64,000 bases of DNA from Chondrus crispus (GCF_000350225.1 NW_005179171.1:1-64000); one strand, 5' to 3'; positions 40,930 through 52,721 are shown, counted from the stretch's first letter. A program made the numbers and translations. The notes: a model not told the origin generated them from the sequence alone.

Positions 40930-43455
40930 CAAGCTCAGGGCGGGTCACCTACATTTCCGAGACAACAGAAAAAGATATGGTGACGGCCGCCCAGCGTAAC
41001 GCTGAGGGTGAGGCGCTCCCGAAGCAGCGCCGCACGTAGGACAAGACTGAGATCTCTCACCTTCCCAACCCACATACAACGGCAAGGCTAGAACAGGGGA
41101 TTGGTACCGTTCCGCAGCTCGTCGGAGGCCAGAGGAGGCCTCGTCGTAAGAAGGGTGGCAAGACGATGACTAAAAAGGCTCCTCTTCAGGAGCATGTCGG
41201 GAAGTACAATGTCATCGCGGGGCTAGCAAACGTTTCGTCTGGGTTGACGTTTGGGCAGCTAATCCGTGGAGATGCCGAGGCTGCAAAGAAATAAATCGAT
41301 CGCTTATTCTCTAGGCAAAGAAATCGTACCCGTGTCTATGCAGGTCATGGTGACAAGGGGCCTAAGTGGCTGAGGTTGGTGACAGTCCCTGCGTACGGCA
41401 CCGAGGTGCAGGCTCTGCTTGACTCGGGTGCAGTACTGAATATCATTTCCCCGCAGCCCGTCTCCAAGCTGTACCTTACACCCCAACCGAGTAAGTAGAG
41501 GATTACGGTAGCCGACGGAGGAAATGCTCTATGCATTGGGGCATTGATACAGGTCCCTACGTCGTTTGGAGAACTCACCGTCAACCGTACCGTCAAATGG
41601 TATCGCCGCTTGGCCACTTAATGACTTAAGGCCGGCCGATGTTCCCATCACACATTCATTTGAGTTAGACGATTCATCCCCTATCACGCATACGGCACGA
41701 AGACTACCTCCGCGCCACAACGAAACCATTCGTGAAGAAATTGACAAGATGCTCAAGCCGGGGTAATCACCGCGTCAGTTTCAGCCTGGTTATTTGCGAT
41801 TGTCATTGTGGCAAAGAAAGACGGCAAGAGTCGATTCCGTGTCGACTACCGCGCCATTCATCGAAAGATGAAGCCCGACCGCTGGCCATTGCCAAAGATA
41901 GAGGAGATTTACGATGACCAAGAGGGAAGCACAGTGTTCACTACTCTCGATTTGTTCTCTGGCTACTGGCAAGTCTGGATGGCGGAAAGCTGTAAGGAGA
42001 AAACAACTTTTGTCTGTCGTCATGGAACCTTCCAGTTTGAAGTGATGCCTTTTGGATTGGTGAACGCTCCCTTTACGTTTCAAAAGATGATGGATCAACT
42101 ATTTCGTGAGCTTCGCTTTGTGCGTGTTTACCTCGATGACGTGGTAGTGTCCTCGAAGTCTGTAGAAGAAAACTTCGCTCATCTGACCGAAGCATTCCGA
42201 ATAATCAGTGAGAACGGGCTGAAGATCAAGATTGACAAACGCAGTTTCGCCCAATCGCAGACCTGTCTGTTGGGTCACATAGTAAGCGCCCAAGGGATCA
42301 AGGTAGACCTCGAGAGGGTCAGGGCTATCCAACGGTAGCTGGCTCCAACCAATACGACAGAGCTGCACAGCTTCCTTGGTCTTGTCGGCTAATACGGCCA
42401 CTTTATACCCTGATTCACGAAGACGTCAACAACGCTACATGCATCATAAAGAGGACCTTTGCATGAACTCCAGAAATGCAAGAGGCTCTTGAGGAGCTGA
42501 AATTGAAGCTGACCTCAGCGCCGGTTCTAGCCTGTCCAGACTTCGAGAAGTCGTTTGCCGGAGAAACCGACGCTTCGTCGGTTACTGTTGGCGTTGTGCC
42601 CGCACAGTGTAAGGAAAATGGAACATTTAATCCTGTTCAGCACGCCAGTCGTACGATGAACGATGCTGAAAGGAAGTACTCGGTGGCTGTCGAACATCTC
42701 ACGGGCTGGCCAATTGCGACGCTAACTGCTACTTCAACCGCGGAAGAGGTTGTGAAGTTTGTAGAAGAGGAGATTATCTACAGTTTCAGTTCACCCGGTA
42801 TGAATATTTCGGATAATGCAGCTTGCTTCACAGCAGCAGCACTCGAAAACCTCATGAAGAAGCAATGGGTTGAGTGTAAAACCGTGCTTGCTTATGCACC
42901 CATGTCGAATGGACGTGCAGAACGCATGATTGGAACCCTTAAACGATAGGCACGCAAGATCATGATCGCTCTCGGGTCGATTAGTTCGACATGGGAGTCT
43001 GCTATGCCGACCGCTGTATATGAGTACCGCTGCAGAGCATCGGTGGGCGGCTCTTCGCTTTTCCAGTTACTGTACTGGGTTCTATCTAGAAAGGCACAAC
43101 TTGACCTGCTTCTTCTATTCCCGAAGGAGAGCTTGAGGTATCGAAACATGAAGTTGACACACGTCGCGCACTTAAGAGCGGAAAGACGTCAGGCTCAAGG
43201 TAGAGCCGCCGTACTGGGGAATCGCTGGGACGAAATGTTTCGGGTTGGTGACGAGGTATTGGTCTCGAAAACATCTTTCTAGAGATCCGTAGGAAAATGA
43301 CATCCGTTCAAATCGCGCTTTTACGGACCATGCCCAGTTGTGCGCGCCCGCCATCCTAAGTACACGCTCGTGTCGCCGCATCAGCGGTACTCTAGAAGGG
43401 AGATACACGCCAAGAGATTAATACCCTACAAGAGACTCCCGGCGAACCTGCAGTG
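40930..43455 (+). pseudogene. Gypsy G gag-pol remnants
   Basis: Protease motif LLDSGAVLNIIS near 41415. RT: RFRVDYRAIHRKMKPDRWPL, MPFGLVNAPFTFQK, YLDD at 42129-42140. At ~42,690 the RNase H (DAERKYS) is joined in frame to the integrase (AVEHLTGWPIA). Relative to F this removes ~780 bp covering RNase H to the first integrase Asp. The integrase then shows ISDNAACF and SNGRAERMIG. In G the RT retains Leu where F has a stop (MPFGL), and Ser-Asn where F has TAG. Confidence 0.8.
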
Positions 43456-43619
43456 AGGCAGATGAGTTGGGATTTTTACGCTTTGAATTAAATGATTGTG
43501 AAATGCATGCCGAGTGCTGATTACTTGATCCAAATGGATAGAGAATGGGCCATCGGAACCATGGGAATCTCTTAGGGCCTCTAATGCTGAGTGGAGCTGC
43601 CCGAAGCCCGAATCGCGGC

Positions 43620-44697
43620 CTACTTGTGTGCTTTTCGACGTGCTTCGCGTCCGGTTCTGCTCGGTTTCTTCTTAGAGGGGATGACGACGAGAACTTGGCG
43701 CACTTCGGAGACGCCAACGAAGGTCTCATCGGCTCCAACGCATGCGACCGAGCCGGCGCACAACAGAAGCGGGAACTCCTCCATACAATCAAGCACAATT
43801 GATTGTATGGTCGAAACACAGACACTGTGTACTATATGCGGCAAGCCTCATAAAGTCACGACATAGACACCTGGGGCGAGGCTCAAGAGGAGTCCGCGAG
43901 TTGGACTACGAAGATCCGCCCCGCACAGGGTGACTTAATCTTGATGAACGTGTTTCGCAGCGTCACGGAAATCTCGGATCCGACGCGACGGAGAGCTGGT
44001 CCTCTCGAAGAGAATGCTGTTGCGGACTAAAAGATTCCAGTATTTGACAGCAAGGTTCGGGGACCCCAGTGGTTGAAGAACGTTACAGACGTCGGCGGAG
44101 ATGCACATGTGCTGCTATCTCGGAACCACACGGTCCCTTGAGGCGAAGCGCGGTAGATCAGAGTCCGAGGATTGGCTGCCGTGGAACGACCATGGATCAT
44201 CTTCAAGCTATGACCCATGTGATCGGCGCATAGCCGGTCGATACTTAAGAAGGCGCTTATTCCATCTCTCTCACCGAGCTGGAAGAGATCGTTAACGATC
44301 TTGTGAGTCGTGCTACTACCGGTTACAGCAATCATGAGGGCGTACAGCAAGATGCGGTGAGGCCGGTTGGTTGCAGAATCGACGCCATAGCGCCACAACT
44401 CTTCAAGGGCAACCCCTTCACTTTGCTTGCGGTAGAGCAAGGCAGTAATGTGTTTTCTAGGAGACTATTGAACTCTTGGTCTGGAACATATTAACAGCGA
44501 TGCCCGCTTGCCACCCAAAAAACATTGAAGTCGGAGCTTGTCTTGGAAGGATTTGCGACGTATGACAGGGACGAGAACTCGTACATTAAGTGGTAGCGGC
44601 TGGCGACTCCAGTGACGCGTGCAGGTTTCAAGGAAATCTGCTTTCGCGGATGCTTACCTCCCGTGCTCATCTTCGGTGTCTGCTGAGTCCTCGCCAT
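43620..44697 (-). pseudogene. Antisense ORF of element G with histone H3-like N-terminal tail
   Basis: Same slot and orientation as the F gene at 51019-52223. The Met at 44697 is followed by ARTQQTPKMSTGGKHPRKQI; without gaps, 17 of the first 26 residues match canonical histone H3. It keeps the Gly-Gly-Lys at H3 positions 12-14 that F has lost, while residue 4 is Gln and residue 9 Met. After ~27 residues it leaves H3 and follows F (FNVFWVASGHR, then STTHKIVNDLFQLGERDG and FLSIDRLCADH). The frame is broken near 44491 and again further on. No histone fold is present. Confidence 0.8.
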
Positions 44698-45068
44698 CCT
44701 GATATTATATGGAGGGAACCAAATAAGGCACACGGAGACTGATACCCTACATGCATGCCTCTAGATGTGGTGGAGAAACTTGAGATCTAAGCTATGAAGA
44801 GGACCAAGGAGGCAACGCGGAAGAGACGCGTGAGGTAGATAGCGCAGAAGGCAGAGAGCTGCGAGAGCTAGGTAGCACAGAAGATAGAGGACAGGAAGAG
44901 CTAATGACGCACTAGGACGGAACGACAGGATCGAACAGGAAGTGACGGTAGATACCCAAGATGTGAGGGGGGGTGCCCAGCCCCGGGTCTGCGTTGATAT
45001 AGGCTGGAGGGTGAAAAAATCAAAATCTGAGTGGCCGGAGCCCGTGGCCCAGCCTCAGTGGGGGGTGG

Positions 45069-45208
45069 TGTGACACGTGTTAAGGATCAGTGTAAGTAAT
45101 TGGGAATTTAATTTAGTAATTATAGACTCTGCGCAAAGGGAGTATAAAGGTCGCGGTTGTCAATTCTCCCGGAGATGGGAGGAGGAAAAACACATACAGG
45201 GAAGACAC
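45069..45208 (+). repeat. LTR of element G
   Basis: 140 bp related to the F LTRs (TGTGACACGTG start, GGAAGACA end), preceded by a purine tract (GTGGGGGGTGG). The DNA after it resembles the leader just after the left LTR of F, so this may be a junction of two tandem copies rather than a simple 3' end. TATA at 45143 (TATAAAG). Confidence 0.65.
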
Positions 45209-46017
45209 GATGACGATGCATCCCGTTTTACAGACCAACAAGGCTGTGTGCTAGTTCTGACATTTACATCATATTTGGTTGTTCGCAATTGCATATGAGA
45301 ACAAATTTAGTAATGTTCCACTAAATTATCCATAGATTTGTAACGAGATTTTAAATCTCGTTACAATTCTACGAATAAATCCTTAAGATCATCTCCACCG
45401 GCGAGGGTCTATGGGATATAATGTATTTGTCCAAAATGCCAGGTGGAGAATTACAACTGGCTCCCAGTCAAAAATTAGACCGCACTCGGCCGCGGGTCTA
45501 TGCTATTGATAGATGGAGCTAAAAAGGCACCCCGCTCCACCAGTGACGGTCTAATGGTCTATCTTCTGCTCTCGCACCCCTGCCCCCTTCATTGGCGCAT
45601 TAATTCCCCAGCCCCTCCCTCTAACTGCATGTCTCGTATTTCCACAGAAGGACCATGAACTTCAACATAGACGAACTCGTGCATGACAGTGACGATGACA
45701 TTGGAGGACGGCAATGGGCAGTTTGGGTAGCGCATAGAAGTCGCAGGATCCGTATGACTGGAAATAACCCATAGGCAAGGAAGGGGATGGGGATGGGGGC
45801 GGCAGTGGCGAAAAAGGCCGGACGAGAAATGCCAAGATTTGTGCTTCACGTGTGCAACGTGGCGAATAGATCGGGTCTATCGCCGGATCTATTTCGGGGA
45901 CTGAATAGATCCTGCGATAGACCCACGGTAATTTTAGGTAGGGATAGACCCAGTTTTTTGTTGAACGAGTGGAGACGAAATTGTCTAATGGGTCTAAAAT
46001 TCATGGGCCATAGATCA
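45209..46017. repeat. Spacer with fold-back repeats of a GGTCTAT motif
   Basis: Contains a 13-bp-arm palindrome (TTGTAACGAGATT/AATCTCGTTACAA, 45335-45365) and at least seven GGTCTAT or ATAGACC motifs in both orientations between 45400 and 45950. These include an imperfect ~21-bp fold-back (GGGTCTATCGCCGGATC...GATCCTGCGATAGACCC) near 45873-45926. Probably one or more MITEs. No coding sequence is supported. Confidence 0.5.
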
Positions 46018-46168
46018 TGTGACACGTGGTTGGGACCGGTGTAAGTAATTGGAAGGTTAAGTTAGTAATTGTAGACAGTGCGCAAAAAGAGTATAAATGC
46101 GGTGGTTTTCGGTCGTCCTGTACGGCCGAGGGCAGACACATCACAAAAAAACACACACGGGTAAGACA
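46018..46168 (+). repeat. 5' LTR of element F
   Basis: 151 bp, unusually short, TGTGACACGTGG to GGGTAAGACA. TATA box TATAAAT at 46092-46098. The 3' copy has TATTAAT at the same place. Confidence 0.8.
46092..46098 (+). promoter_or_regulatory. TATA box of element F
   Basis: TATAAAT lies 75 bp into the 5' LTR and ~105 bp before the gag ATG at 46199, consistent with a short R-U5 and leader. Confidence 0.6.
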
Positions 46169-46198
46169 CGGAACGACGTACCCCGTTTTCGCCCCAAC

Positions 46199-47335
46199 AT
46201 GGAACTCTTGTGGAGGGCCGACGCCAACAGTCAGGCGGGTCCCGCTTCCCTGGTGTTCGATGGTAAGCACGAGGCGGATGTCGCTAAGTTCTTCTTTGTC
46301 TACGAAAACGTCGTAATGAAAGGCAAGTCCGACGAAGACAAAGCCGGAGAGCTACTGTGATACCTGCAAGGGGAGGCTTTCGACTACTACTATGAAACGT
46401 ACAGCCAAGACGGTGGACTTAACGAGGCGGCCAGCGACTACGAAGCCGTCAAGAAGGCATTGCTCGACCGTTTCGAGTCAGTCCCTGAACCGGAAGAAAA
46501 CATCAGGCTCGCAGTCGCGAGTAGGTTGGACGGCAACGACGTGCTCGCGTCGTTAAACGTGATGGATCGCCGGTTCGATAAAGCAGCTTTCAACCCCGAA
46601 GCCAAGTTCGGACTACTTCGGAACGCGGTCATGGAGCACGACGACGTGTCACAGTTCGTCTTGTATAGGGCACCTACCTCGTACGGGGCGCTCAAGAAGG
46701 CCGTTAAGGACTTCGTGTCTGGCCGCAAAGCCTTTATGGCTGCACACAATGCTAGGCAACCTCAGCCTCCGGCGCCTAAGCGCATTCCACAGAGACCAGA
46801 AAGACGCCAGGAGCCGGACAAGATCGAAAAGAAAGTGGACGTGCTAGCAGAACGGCTAGCAGAACTTTCTTTGTTGGTAAAGAAGAATCAGATAGCAGAT
46901 CAAGGTGGCCAGGTCCGAACCTGCTCACTCTGCAGGGAACCGGAGCATGGAGCCAGCCGATGCCCTTCTAATCCGCGCCGAGACACTCGTTGTTCGCATT
47001 ATGCGAAGCTTGGTCATGAAAAGGAGACGTGCTGGACCAGGCTTAGAACGGCACTGCCGAGGGCAGAATCCACGACTCAGTCCACAGCACCTGCGATAGA
47101 AGGTGCAGGGAATGCCCAGGTCACCTATATTGACGAGGCGAACGACGGAGAAGTCGTGGCCGTCACTAGGAGAAACGCAGACGGGGAACCTCTTCCCAAG
47201 CAGGACAAAACCCGGGAGGAGGTGTCCATTCCCAGGCTTCTGAACCCGCCTGTACCATTCGAGATGCAAAAGAGGGCTCTGCCACTTCAGGCGGGCCAAG
47301 GAGGTCCCATCAGAGGAAGAAAGCGAAGAAAGTGA
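46199..47335 (+). pseudogene. Gypsy F gag with two zinc knuckles, one damaged
   Basis: The frame opens at the ATG at 46199 (MELLWRADANSQ) and runs to 47335 with one TGA at 46358, probably a former Trp. The gag core includes FDGKHEADVAKFFFVYENVV and GEAFDYYYETYSQDG. A coiled-coil-like stretch (VDVLAERLAELSLLVKK) precedes knuckle one (CSLCREPEHGASRC). A second knuckle (CSHYAKLGHEKETC) has Tyr where the second Cys should be. The stop overlaps the start of the pol frame by four bases, in the -1 frame, as in many gypsy elements. Confidence 0.8.
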
Positions 47336-50300
47336 CCAGAAAAACATCTCTCCAGGAGTATGTGAGGAAGTCTAATGTTGTTTCGGAGCTTGCAAACGCA
47401 TCTTCCGGACTCACTTTCGGACAGCTTGTTCGCGGCGATGCGGAAGTGGCGAAGAAGGAGATAGGCCGCTTGTTTGCGAAACAAAGAGTCCGTGGTCGTG
47501 CTTTCGCAGGTCACGCCGATACGAAGTCTCGAAGGCTGCGGCTGGTAACTGTGAAGGTTTATGGGACGGAAGCTCAAGCCCTGTTGGATTCTGGGGCTGT
47601 ACCGAACATAATCTCGCCAAAGTTGGCGTCTAAGCTTTGCCTCTCCCCGCAACCGACTGAGAAGCATATCACGGTGGCAGATGGTGCTAATGCGCCCTGC
47701 CTGGGATCGCTTCATCAGATACAAACATCGTTTGATGAATTTATCGTGAAGTTGGACGTCATAGTCGTGAAAGGATCGCCGTTCGACCTGATCGTAGGGC
47801 TTCCGACCCTCGAGGGACTACAGGCATGCATCGATCTTGGTAAGCAACATGTGCAGATGACAGTAGGTGAGAATACCACCAGACTAGGCCTCAACATGGA
47901 TGTGGAACACGTTTCACGGAGTGCAGCCTCAACTGATAGTGAGGATTTCACCTCCGACTCTGAGGCTGTACCTGGCTCGTCTACGACAAGCGACAATGAA
48001 TTTGTCTTGGCGACTCTTTACCAGCCACCATTTGAACCTGATTAGGGACTCACCAAGCTACCGGATGGAGTCGAAGATGAATTGGATGGTCTTCCTGATC
48101 TAGTGAAAGAGGGCCTAAAGTCCGACTCGGAAAACGCGAAAGGAGATGGCAGAGTAGACGACGAAGGCCCGGAACGGCTTCAAGGAGCCTTTCTACGAGA
48201 GAAATTGCGCCGCCTGGCTTTCGAAGCCACGGAGAGCATTGTGAATTCTATCCAGAAATCAGGGATCTTAGCTTGGTAACTCGACGATTTAAGACCGGCA
48301 GATGTTCCGGTGTCTCACTCATTTGAGCTAGAAGATCCAAGCCCCATTACGCACGCTTCACGCAGGCTTCCGCCACGCCACAATGAAGTGGTACGTGAGG
48401 AGCTTCGTAAGATGTTGGAGGCGGGAATAATAACCCCCTCCATTTCGGCCTGGTCCTTTCCTATCGTTATCGCATCGAAGAAAGACGTAAAATCAAGGTT
48501 CTGTGTAGATTACCGCACCCTCAATCGCAAAATGAAAGCCGATCGTTGGCCCTTGCCAAAGATCGAGGAGATCTTCGATGATTTAGAGGGGAGCTCGGTC
48601 TTCACAACGCTTGACTTGTTCTCGGGGTATTGGCAAGTCCGGATGGCTGAGAACTGCAAAGAGAAGACGACTTTCGTCTGCCGTTTTGGAACGTTTCAGT
48701 TCGAGGTGATGCCGTTCGGGTGAATGAACGCCCCCTCTACGTTCCAAAGAATGATGGACCAGCTTTTCCAAAGACTTAGCTTCGTGAGGGTTTACTTAGA
48801 CGACGTAGTCGTCTTCTCGAAGTCCGTTGAAGAGCACACTTCACACTTACGTGAAGTCTGCAAGGTGATTGCTACGAGCGGGCTGAAGCTTAAGATCTCA
48901 AAATGCAGCTTCGCACAGTCCCAAACGCGACTGCTTGGACACATAGTCACCGGAGATGGCGTCAAAGTGGACCCCGAAAAGGTCAGCGCCATTAAGAGGG
49001 AGAAGGAGCCGTCCAATGCGACAGGGCTTCGTAGCTTCCTTGGTCTGGCGGGATACTACCGCCGCTTCATTCCTAAGTTCGCCGAGATCTCTGCTCCGTT
49101 ACATGAGGCCACGTCTACTAAACGGACTTTTAAGTGGACGGCGGAGATGCAGGAGGAATTCGAGAAGCTTAAGCTCAAGTTAACCTCCCCGCCAGTCTTG
49201 GCGTGTCCGGACTTCGAACAACCTTTTGTCGTGGAGACTGATGCATCCTCGGTCGCCGTCGGAGCTGTTATGGCCCAACGAAAAGAGGACAGGAAAGTCC
49301 ACCCGATCCAGTACGCAAGTCGCACGATGACGTCAGCCGACAGGAAGTATTCCGCCTGTGAGCGAGAGGCCCTGGCTGTGATCTTCGCTTTGAAGAAGTT
49401 CCGAGTTTACCTGCTTTCAACACAGAAGTTCACGCTAATAACAGACCACCAAGCCCTGCAGTATGCCTTTGAGAAGAAAGACATTCACGGGAGGGTGGCA
49501 AGGTGGATGGACTTCCTAGCAGAATACGAATTCGAAATTAAGTACCGCCCGGGAGGAAAGAACGGTGCAGCTGCCTTCCTGTCCCGCCTGAAAGCCAAAG
49601 GCGAGGATGGAGTCGACTCTGACGACGAGGGAGATCTTGTCTGCAGTGTTTCGGATTCTCTAGAGGCGCAAATGGAGTGGGAACCCCATCTTATTGACAT
49701 TTCAAGGTGCCTCGGGGGTATTGATATGAGAGAAGTGGATGTTCGTCGACGTCGGCTCAACCGCCGAAGCGCCAAACGTTTCATGGCTTGTAATGGACAA
49801 CTGTTCCGTAGGACCAACAATGGATTACGCGCTATCTCGCCTATAGGGGCTCGCAGAAAGATCTTTAGAGCCTTTCACGACGAAATAGGCCATTGGGATC
49901 TGCAAACGACGAAGTGATTCGTCTTGGACCGATATTGGTGGCCTGCCGTCCACCGACACTTGAACGACTACGTTCGAGGTTGTGACGGTTGTCAGAAAGC
50001 CACACCAATTCCGAAGTACAAGACCACCCTTCGATTTCCCATGACTTCGTTATTTGATACATACTCCATCGATTTTGCGGGACCATTGCCTCGTACGCCC
50101 TCTGGAGGGAGGTACATCCTTATTGCCGTAGAGCACCTGCCTGGCTGGCCAATTGCGAAGGCCACCGTCACCTCGACGGCAGAGGAGGTGCTGAAGTTCG
50201 TGAAAGAAGAGATAATCCACTGTTTTGGGTTACCACGTGTCGTTGTCTCGGACAACGCTACTTGTTTCACAGCGTCGGTCCTGAATGCCTTCATGGCACG

Positions 50301-50894
50301 AAACGGGATTAAGTGGAAGACAGTGCTCGCCTATGCTCCTATGTAGAGCGGACGGGCAGAGCGGATGGTCGGCACATTGAAGAGAGCAGTCCGTAAGATG
50401 ATTCTCGGTGCTTCGCCTGCAATTGTTGAGTGGGAGGATGCTTTACGTCAAGTCCTATATGGATACCGTCGCAGGAGGATGGCGGTGGGATTGTCCCCGT
50501 TCGAGCTGCTTTATGGGGTGTTGCTCAGGATGGCGCCTGGAGACCAAGAGCCTCCCTCGGAGTCTCAGAGATCCGCCACCAGGAAATGGAACTCCTGCAA
50601 GCCAGGGCGATGAGGGCAACAAGAATAATCGGGCGCAGAGCTGCAACCACATTAACAGACGGTCGCGAAGCAACTTTCAATGTGGGCGACGAAGTGTTGG
50701 TCGCAAAAGGGGCTGCCCTCGGGCCCATGCAGAAATGGCCTATCGCCTTGTCGAAGTTCTATGGCCGATGCCGAGTTGCTCGTGCGCGCCATCCGCGGTA
50801 CACCCTAGTGTCGCCGCATCAACGCTACTCGAGAAGGGAGATACATGCCAGAAGGCTGGTCCTCTACAAGAGGCAACCGTTGCACCTTCAGTGA
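47332..50894 (+). pseudogene. Gypsy F pol: protease, RT, RNase H, integrase
   Basis: Protease motif ALLDSGAVPNIIS near 47580. RT: FCVDYRTLNRKMKADRWPL, YLDD at 48793-48804. RNase H: VVETDASSVAVGA and ITDHQALQYAF. Integrase: CDGCQK, YSIDFAGPLP, VVSDNATCF, GRAERMVG. The C-terminus has a basic module (FYGRCRVARARHPRYTLVSP) and no chromodomain. In-frame stops at 48045, 48279, 48721, 49915 and 50344; one frameshift near 50,600; no other indels over 3.2 kb. The protein would have been ~1,190 residues. Confidence 0.85.
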
Positions 50895-51018
50895 GGCAAA
50901 TGACTAGGGATTTTTCCGCTTTGAATTGAAAGATAGTGAAATGCATATGAAGTGCTAATTACTTGCTACGAGTAGATAGAGAGTGGGTCATGGAGACAAT
51001 GGGAATCACCAATGACCT

Positions 51019-52223
51019 CTAACGCTGAATGGAACTTCCCGAACCCCGAATCGCGGCTTTCTTGTGTGCTCTGCGGCTGCTTACGCGTCCAATTCTGCTC
51101 AGTTTCTTCTTGGAAGGGGTGACGACGAGAACTTGGCGCAGTTCGGAGACGCCAACGAAGATCCCGTCGGCTCCAACGCATGCCTTGACCGCGCTGGCGC
51201 AGAACCGAAGCGGAAAAACCTCCATACAATCAAGTACAATGGAATGTATAGTCGAGACGCAGATGCTGTGCATTATGTGGGGCAAGCCTTCTAAAGTCGC
51301 GACATAGACACCCGGGTCGAGCCTCAAGAGGAGTCCGAGAGATGGACTACGAAGACCCGACCCGCGGAGAGTGACTTCATCTTGATTAAGGTGTTTTGCA
51401 GCGTCATGGAAATCTCGGATTCGACGCGACGGAGAGCCGGTCCTCTCAAAGAGGAGGCTGTTGCGGACTAATAGATCCCAGTACTTGACGGCAAGGTTCG
51501 GGGACCCTAGTACTTGGAGACCGTTGCAGACGGCGGCGGAGATGCACATGTCACTGTTATCTCGGAACCGCACGGTCCCGTGTGTGGAAACGCGGTAGAT
51601 CGGAGTCCGAGGATTGACCGCCCTAGAACGATCATGGGTCATCTTCAGACTCCTGCCCTTTTGATGGGTGCCAAAACGGTCAATACTTAAGAAGCCACTA
51701 ATTCGGTCTCTCCCACCAAACTGGAAGAAATTGTCAACAATCTTGTGAGTTGTACTATTCCCGGTTCCGGAAATTGCTAGAGCAAAATACGGCCAGGAAG
51801 GTTGGTTGCGGCGTCGACGCCATAGTACGTGTTGTCAACGTCGAGATAGATGGACTCAATATTCCATTCACAGTCTCCTATAAGACAGCACTGGTTTGTG
51901 TCCGACAACGACTCTGTGAGACCAAGACGCCATATCTCTTCGAGAGAAACCTCCTCACCTTGCTTGCGGTGGAGCAGGGCGATAATATGATCTCCTAGAA
52001 GGCTTTTGAACTCTTGTTCTGTTGCGGCGTAACGGCGATGCCCGCTGGCCACCCAAATGTGGAATATGGAGCCCGTCTTGGAAAACTTAGTTACATCTGT
52101 TCGAGATGAGAGCTCGAACATTAAATGGCCGCGGCTGGAGACGCGTGCAGCTTTCAGAGCGAGCTGCTTCCGCAGACGCGTACCTCTCGTGCTCTTCGCC
52201 GCTGTCTGCTTGGTCCTCGCCAT
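51019..52223 (-). pseudogene. Antisense gene of element F: histone H3-like tail fused to a novel domain
   Basis: Lies opposite to gag-pol, between integrase and 3' LTR. The ATG at 52223 is followed by ARTKQTAAKSTRGTRLRKQL; ungapped, 20 of the first 26 residues equal canonical histone H3, including Lys4, Lys9, Ser10, Lys18, Lys23 and Arg26. Residue 14 is Thr and residue 27 Val. Similarity then stops. About 370 further residues (FHIWVASGHRRYAATEQEF, STTHKIVDNFFQFGGRDR, LGSPNLAVKYWDLLVRNS, a basic C-terminus) match no family I know, but are shared with element G. One frameshift near 51780 breaks it here. The protein could engage readers or writers of H3 tail marks, or act as a decoy; that is inference. 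Confidence 0.85.
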
Positions 52224-52570
52224 CGTATTACGCTATGAGGGATACGATGGCACGCGGGGATTGAAACCCCACCTGCGTGCAAATCGATTTGGTGGGAAAC
52301 AGGAGGTCTAAGCTACGACGAGGACCAAGGAGGCAACGCGGAAGAGCCGCGAGAGCTAAGCAGCGCAGGAAACAGGAGGCCGGAAGAGCTAAAACAAGGC
52401 TGGGATGGAGCGAGAAAGGTGAACGGAGAGTGACGGCAGATACCACAAAAAGGGAAGGGTGGTCCGAGCGCCAGGTCTGTGTTGATATAGGCTGGAGGGT
52501 GAAGAAAAATCAAAATCAAAGGCAAAATCTGAGTGGCCGGGGCCCGTGGCCCCGCCTAAGTGGGGGGTTG

Positions 52571-52721
52571 TGTGACACGTGGTTGGGACCGGTGTAAGTA
52601 ATTGGAAGTTTAAGTTAGTAATTGTAGACAGTGCGCAAAAAGAGTATTAATGCGGTGGTTTTCGGTCGTCCTGTACGGCCGAGGGCAGACACATCACAAA
52701 AAAACACACACGGGTAAGACA
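52571..52721 (+). repeat. 3' LTR of element F
   Basis: 151 bp, same length as the 5' LTR with a few substitutions, preceded by the purine tract AGTGGGGGGTTG (52559-52570). Confidence 0.8.

Larger units (their letters stand above)
40909..45208 (+). mobile_element. Ty3/gypsy element G, decayed relative of F
   Basis: A plus-strand relic: gag C-terminus and protease (40,930-41,590), RT (41,566-42,340), RNase H fused to integrase by a deletion (42,476-42,950), pol C-terminus to 43,455, the antisense H3-tail ORF (44697-43620, minus), and an LTR (45069-45208). Many stops and indels. It is co-linear with F from ~47,110 onward. The 5' part is missing at the LTR of E. Confidence 0.85.
46018..52721 (+). 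mobile_element. Ty3/gypsy retrotransposon F with antisense H3-tail gene
   Basis: A 6.7-kb plus-strand element with short 151-bp LTRs (46018-46168 and 52571-52721), nearly identical by eye. Gag 46199-47335, pol 47332-50894, then an antisense gene (52223-51019, minus), a purine tract and the 3' LTR. Pol keeps one frame with several stops until ~50,600. No chromodomain follows the integrase. Flanks GATCA and CGTGA give no clear target duplication. Confidence 0.88.

Noticed and set aside
51777..52223. Host histone H3 gene
   Set aside because: H3 similarity ends at residue 26 with no histone fold, and the same fusion sits at the same place in element G, so it is element-encoded.
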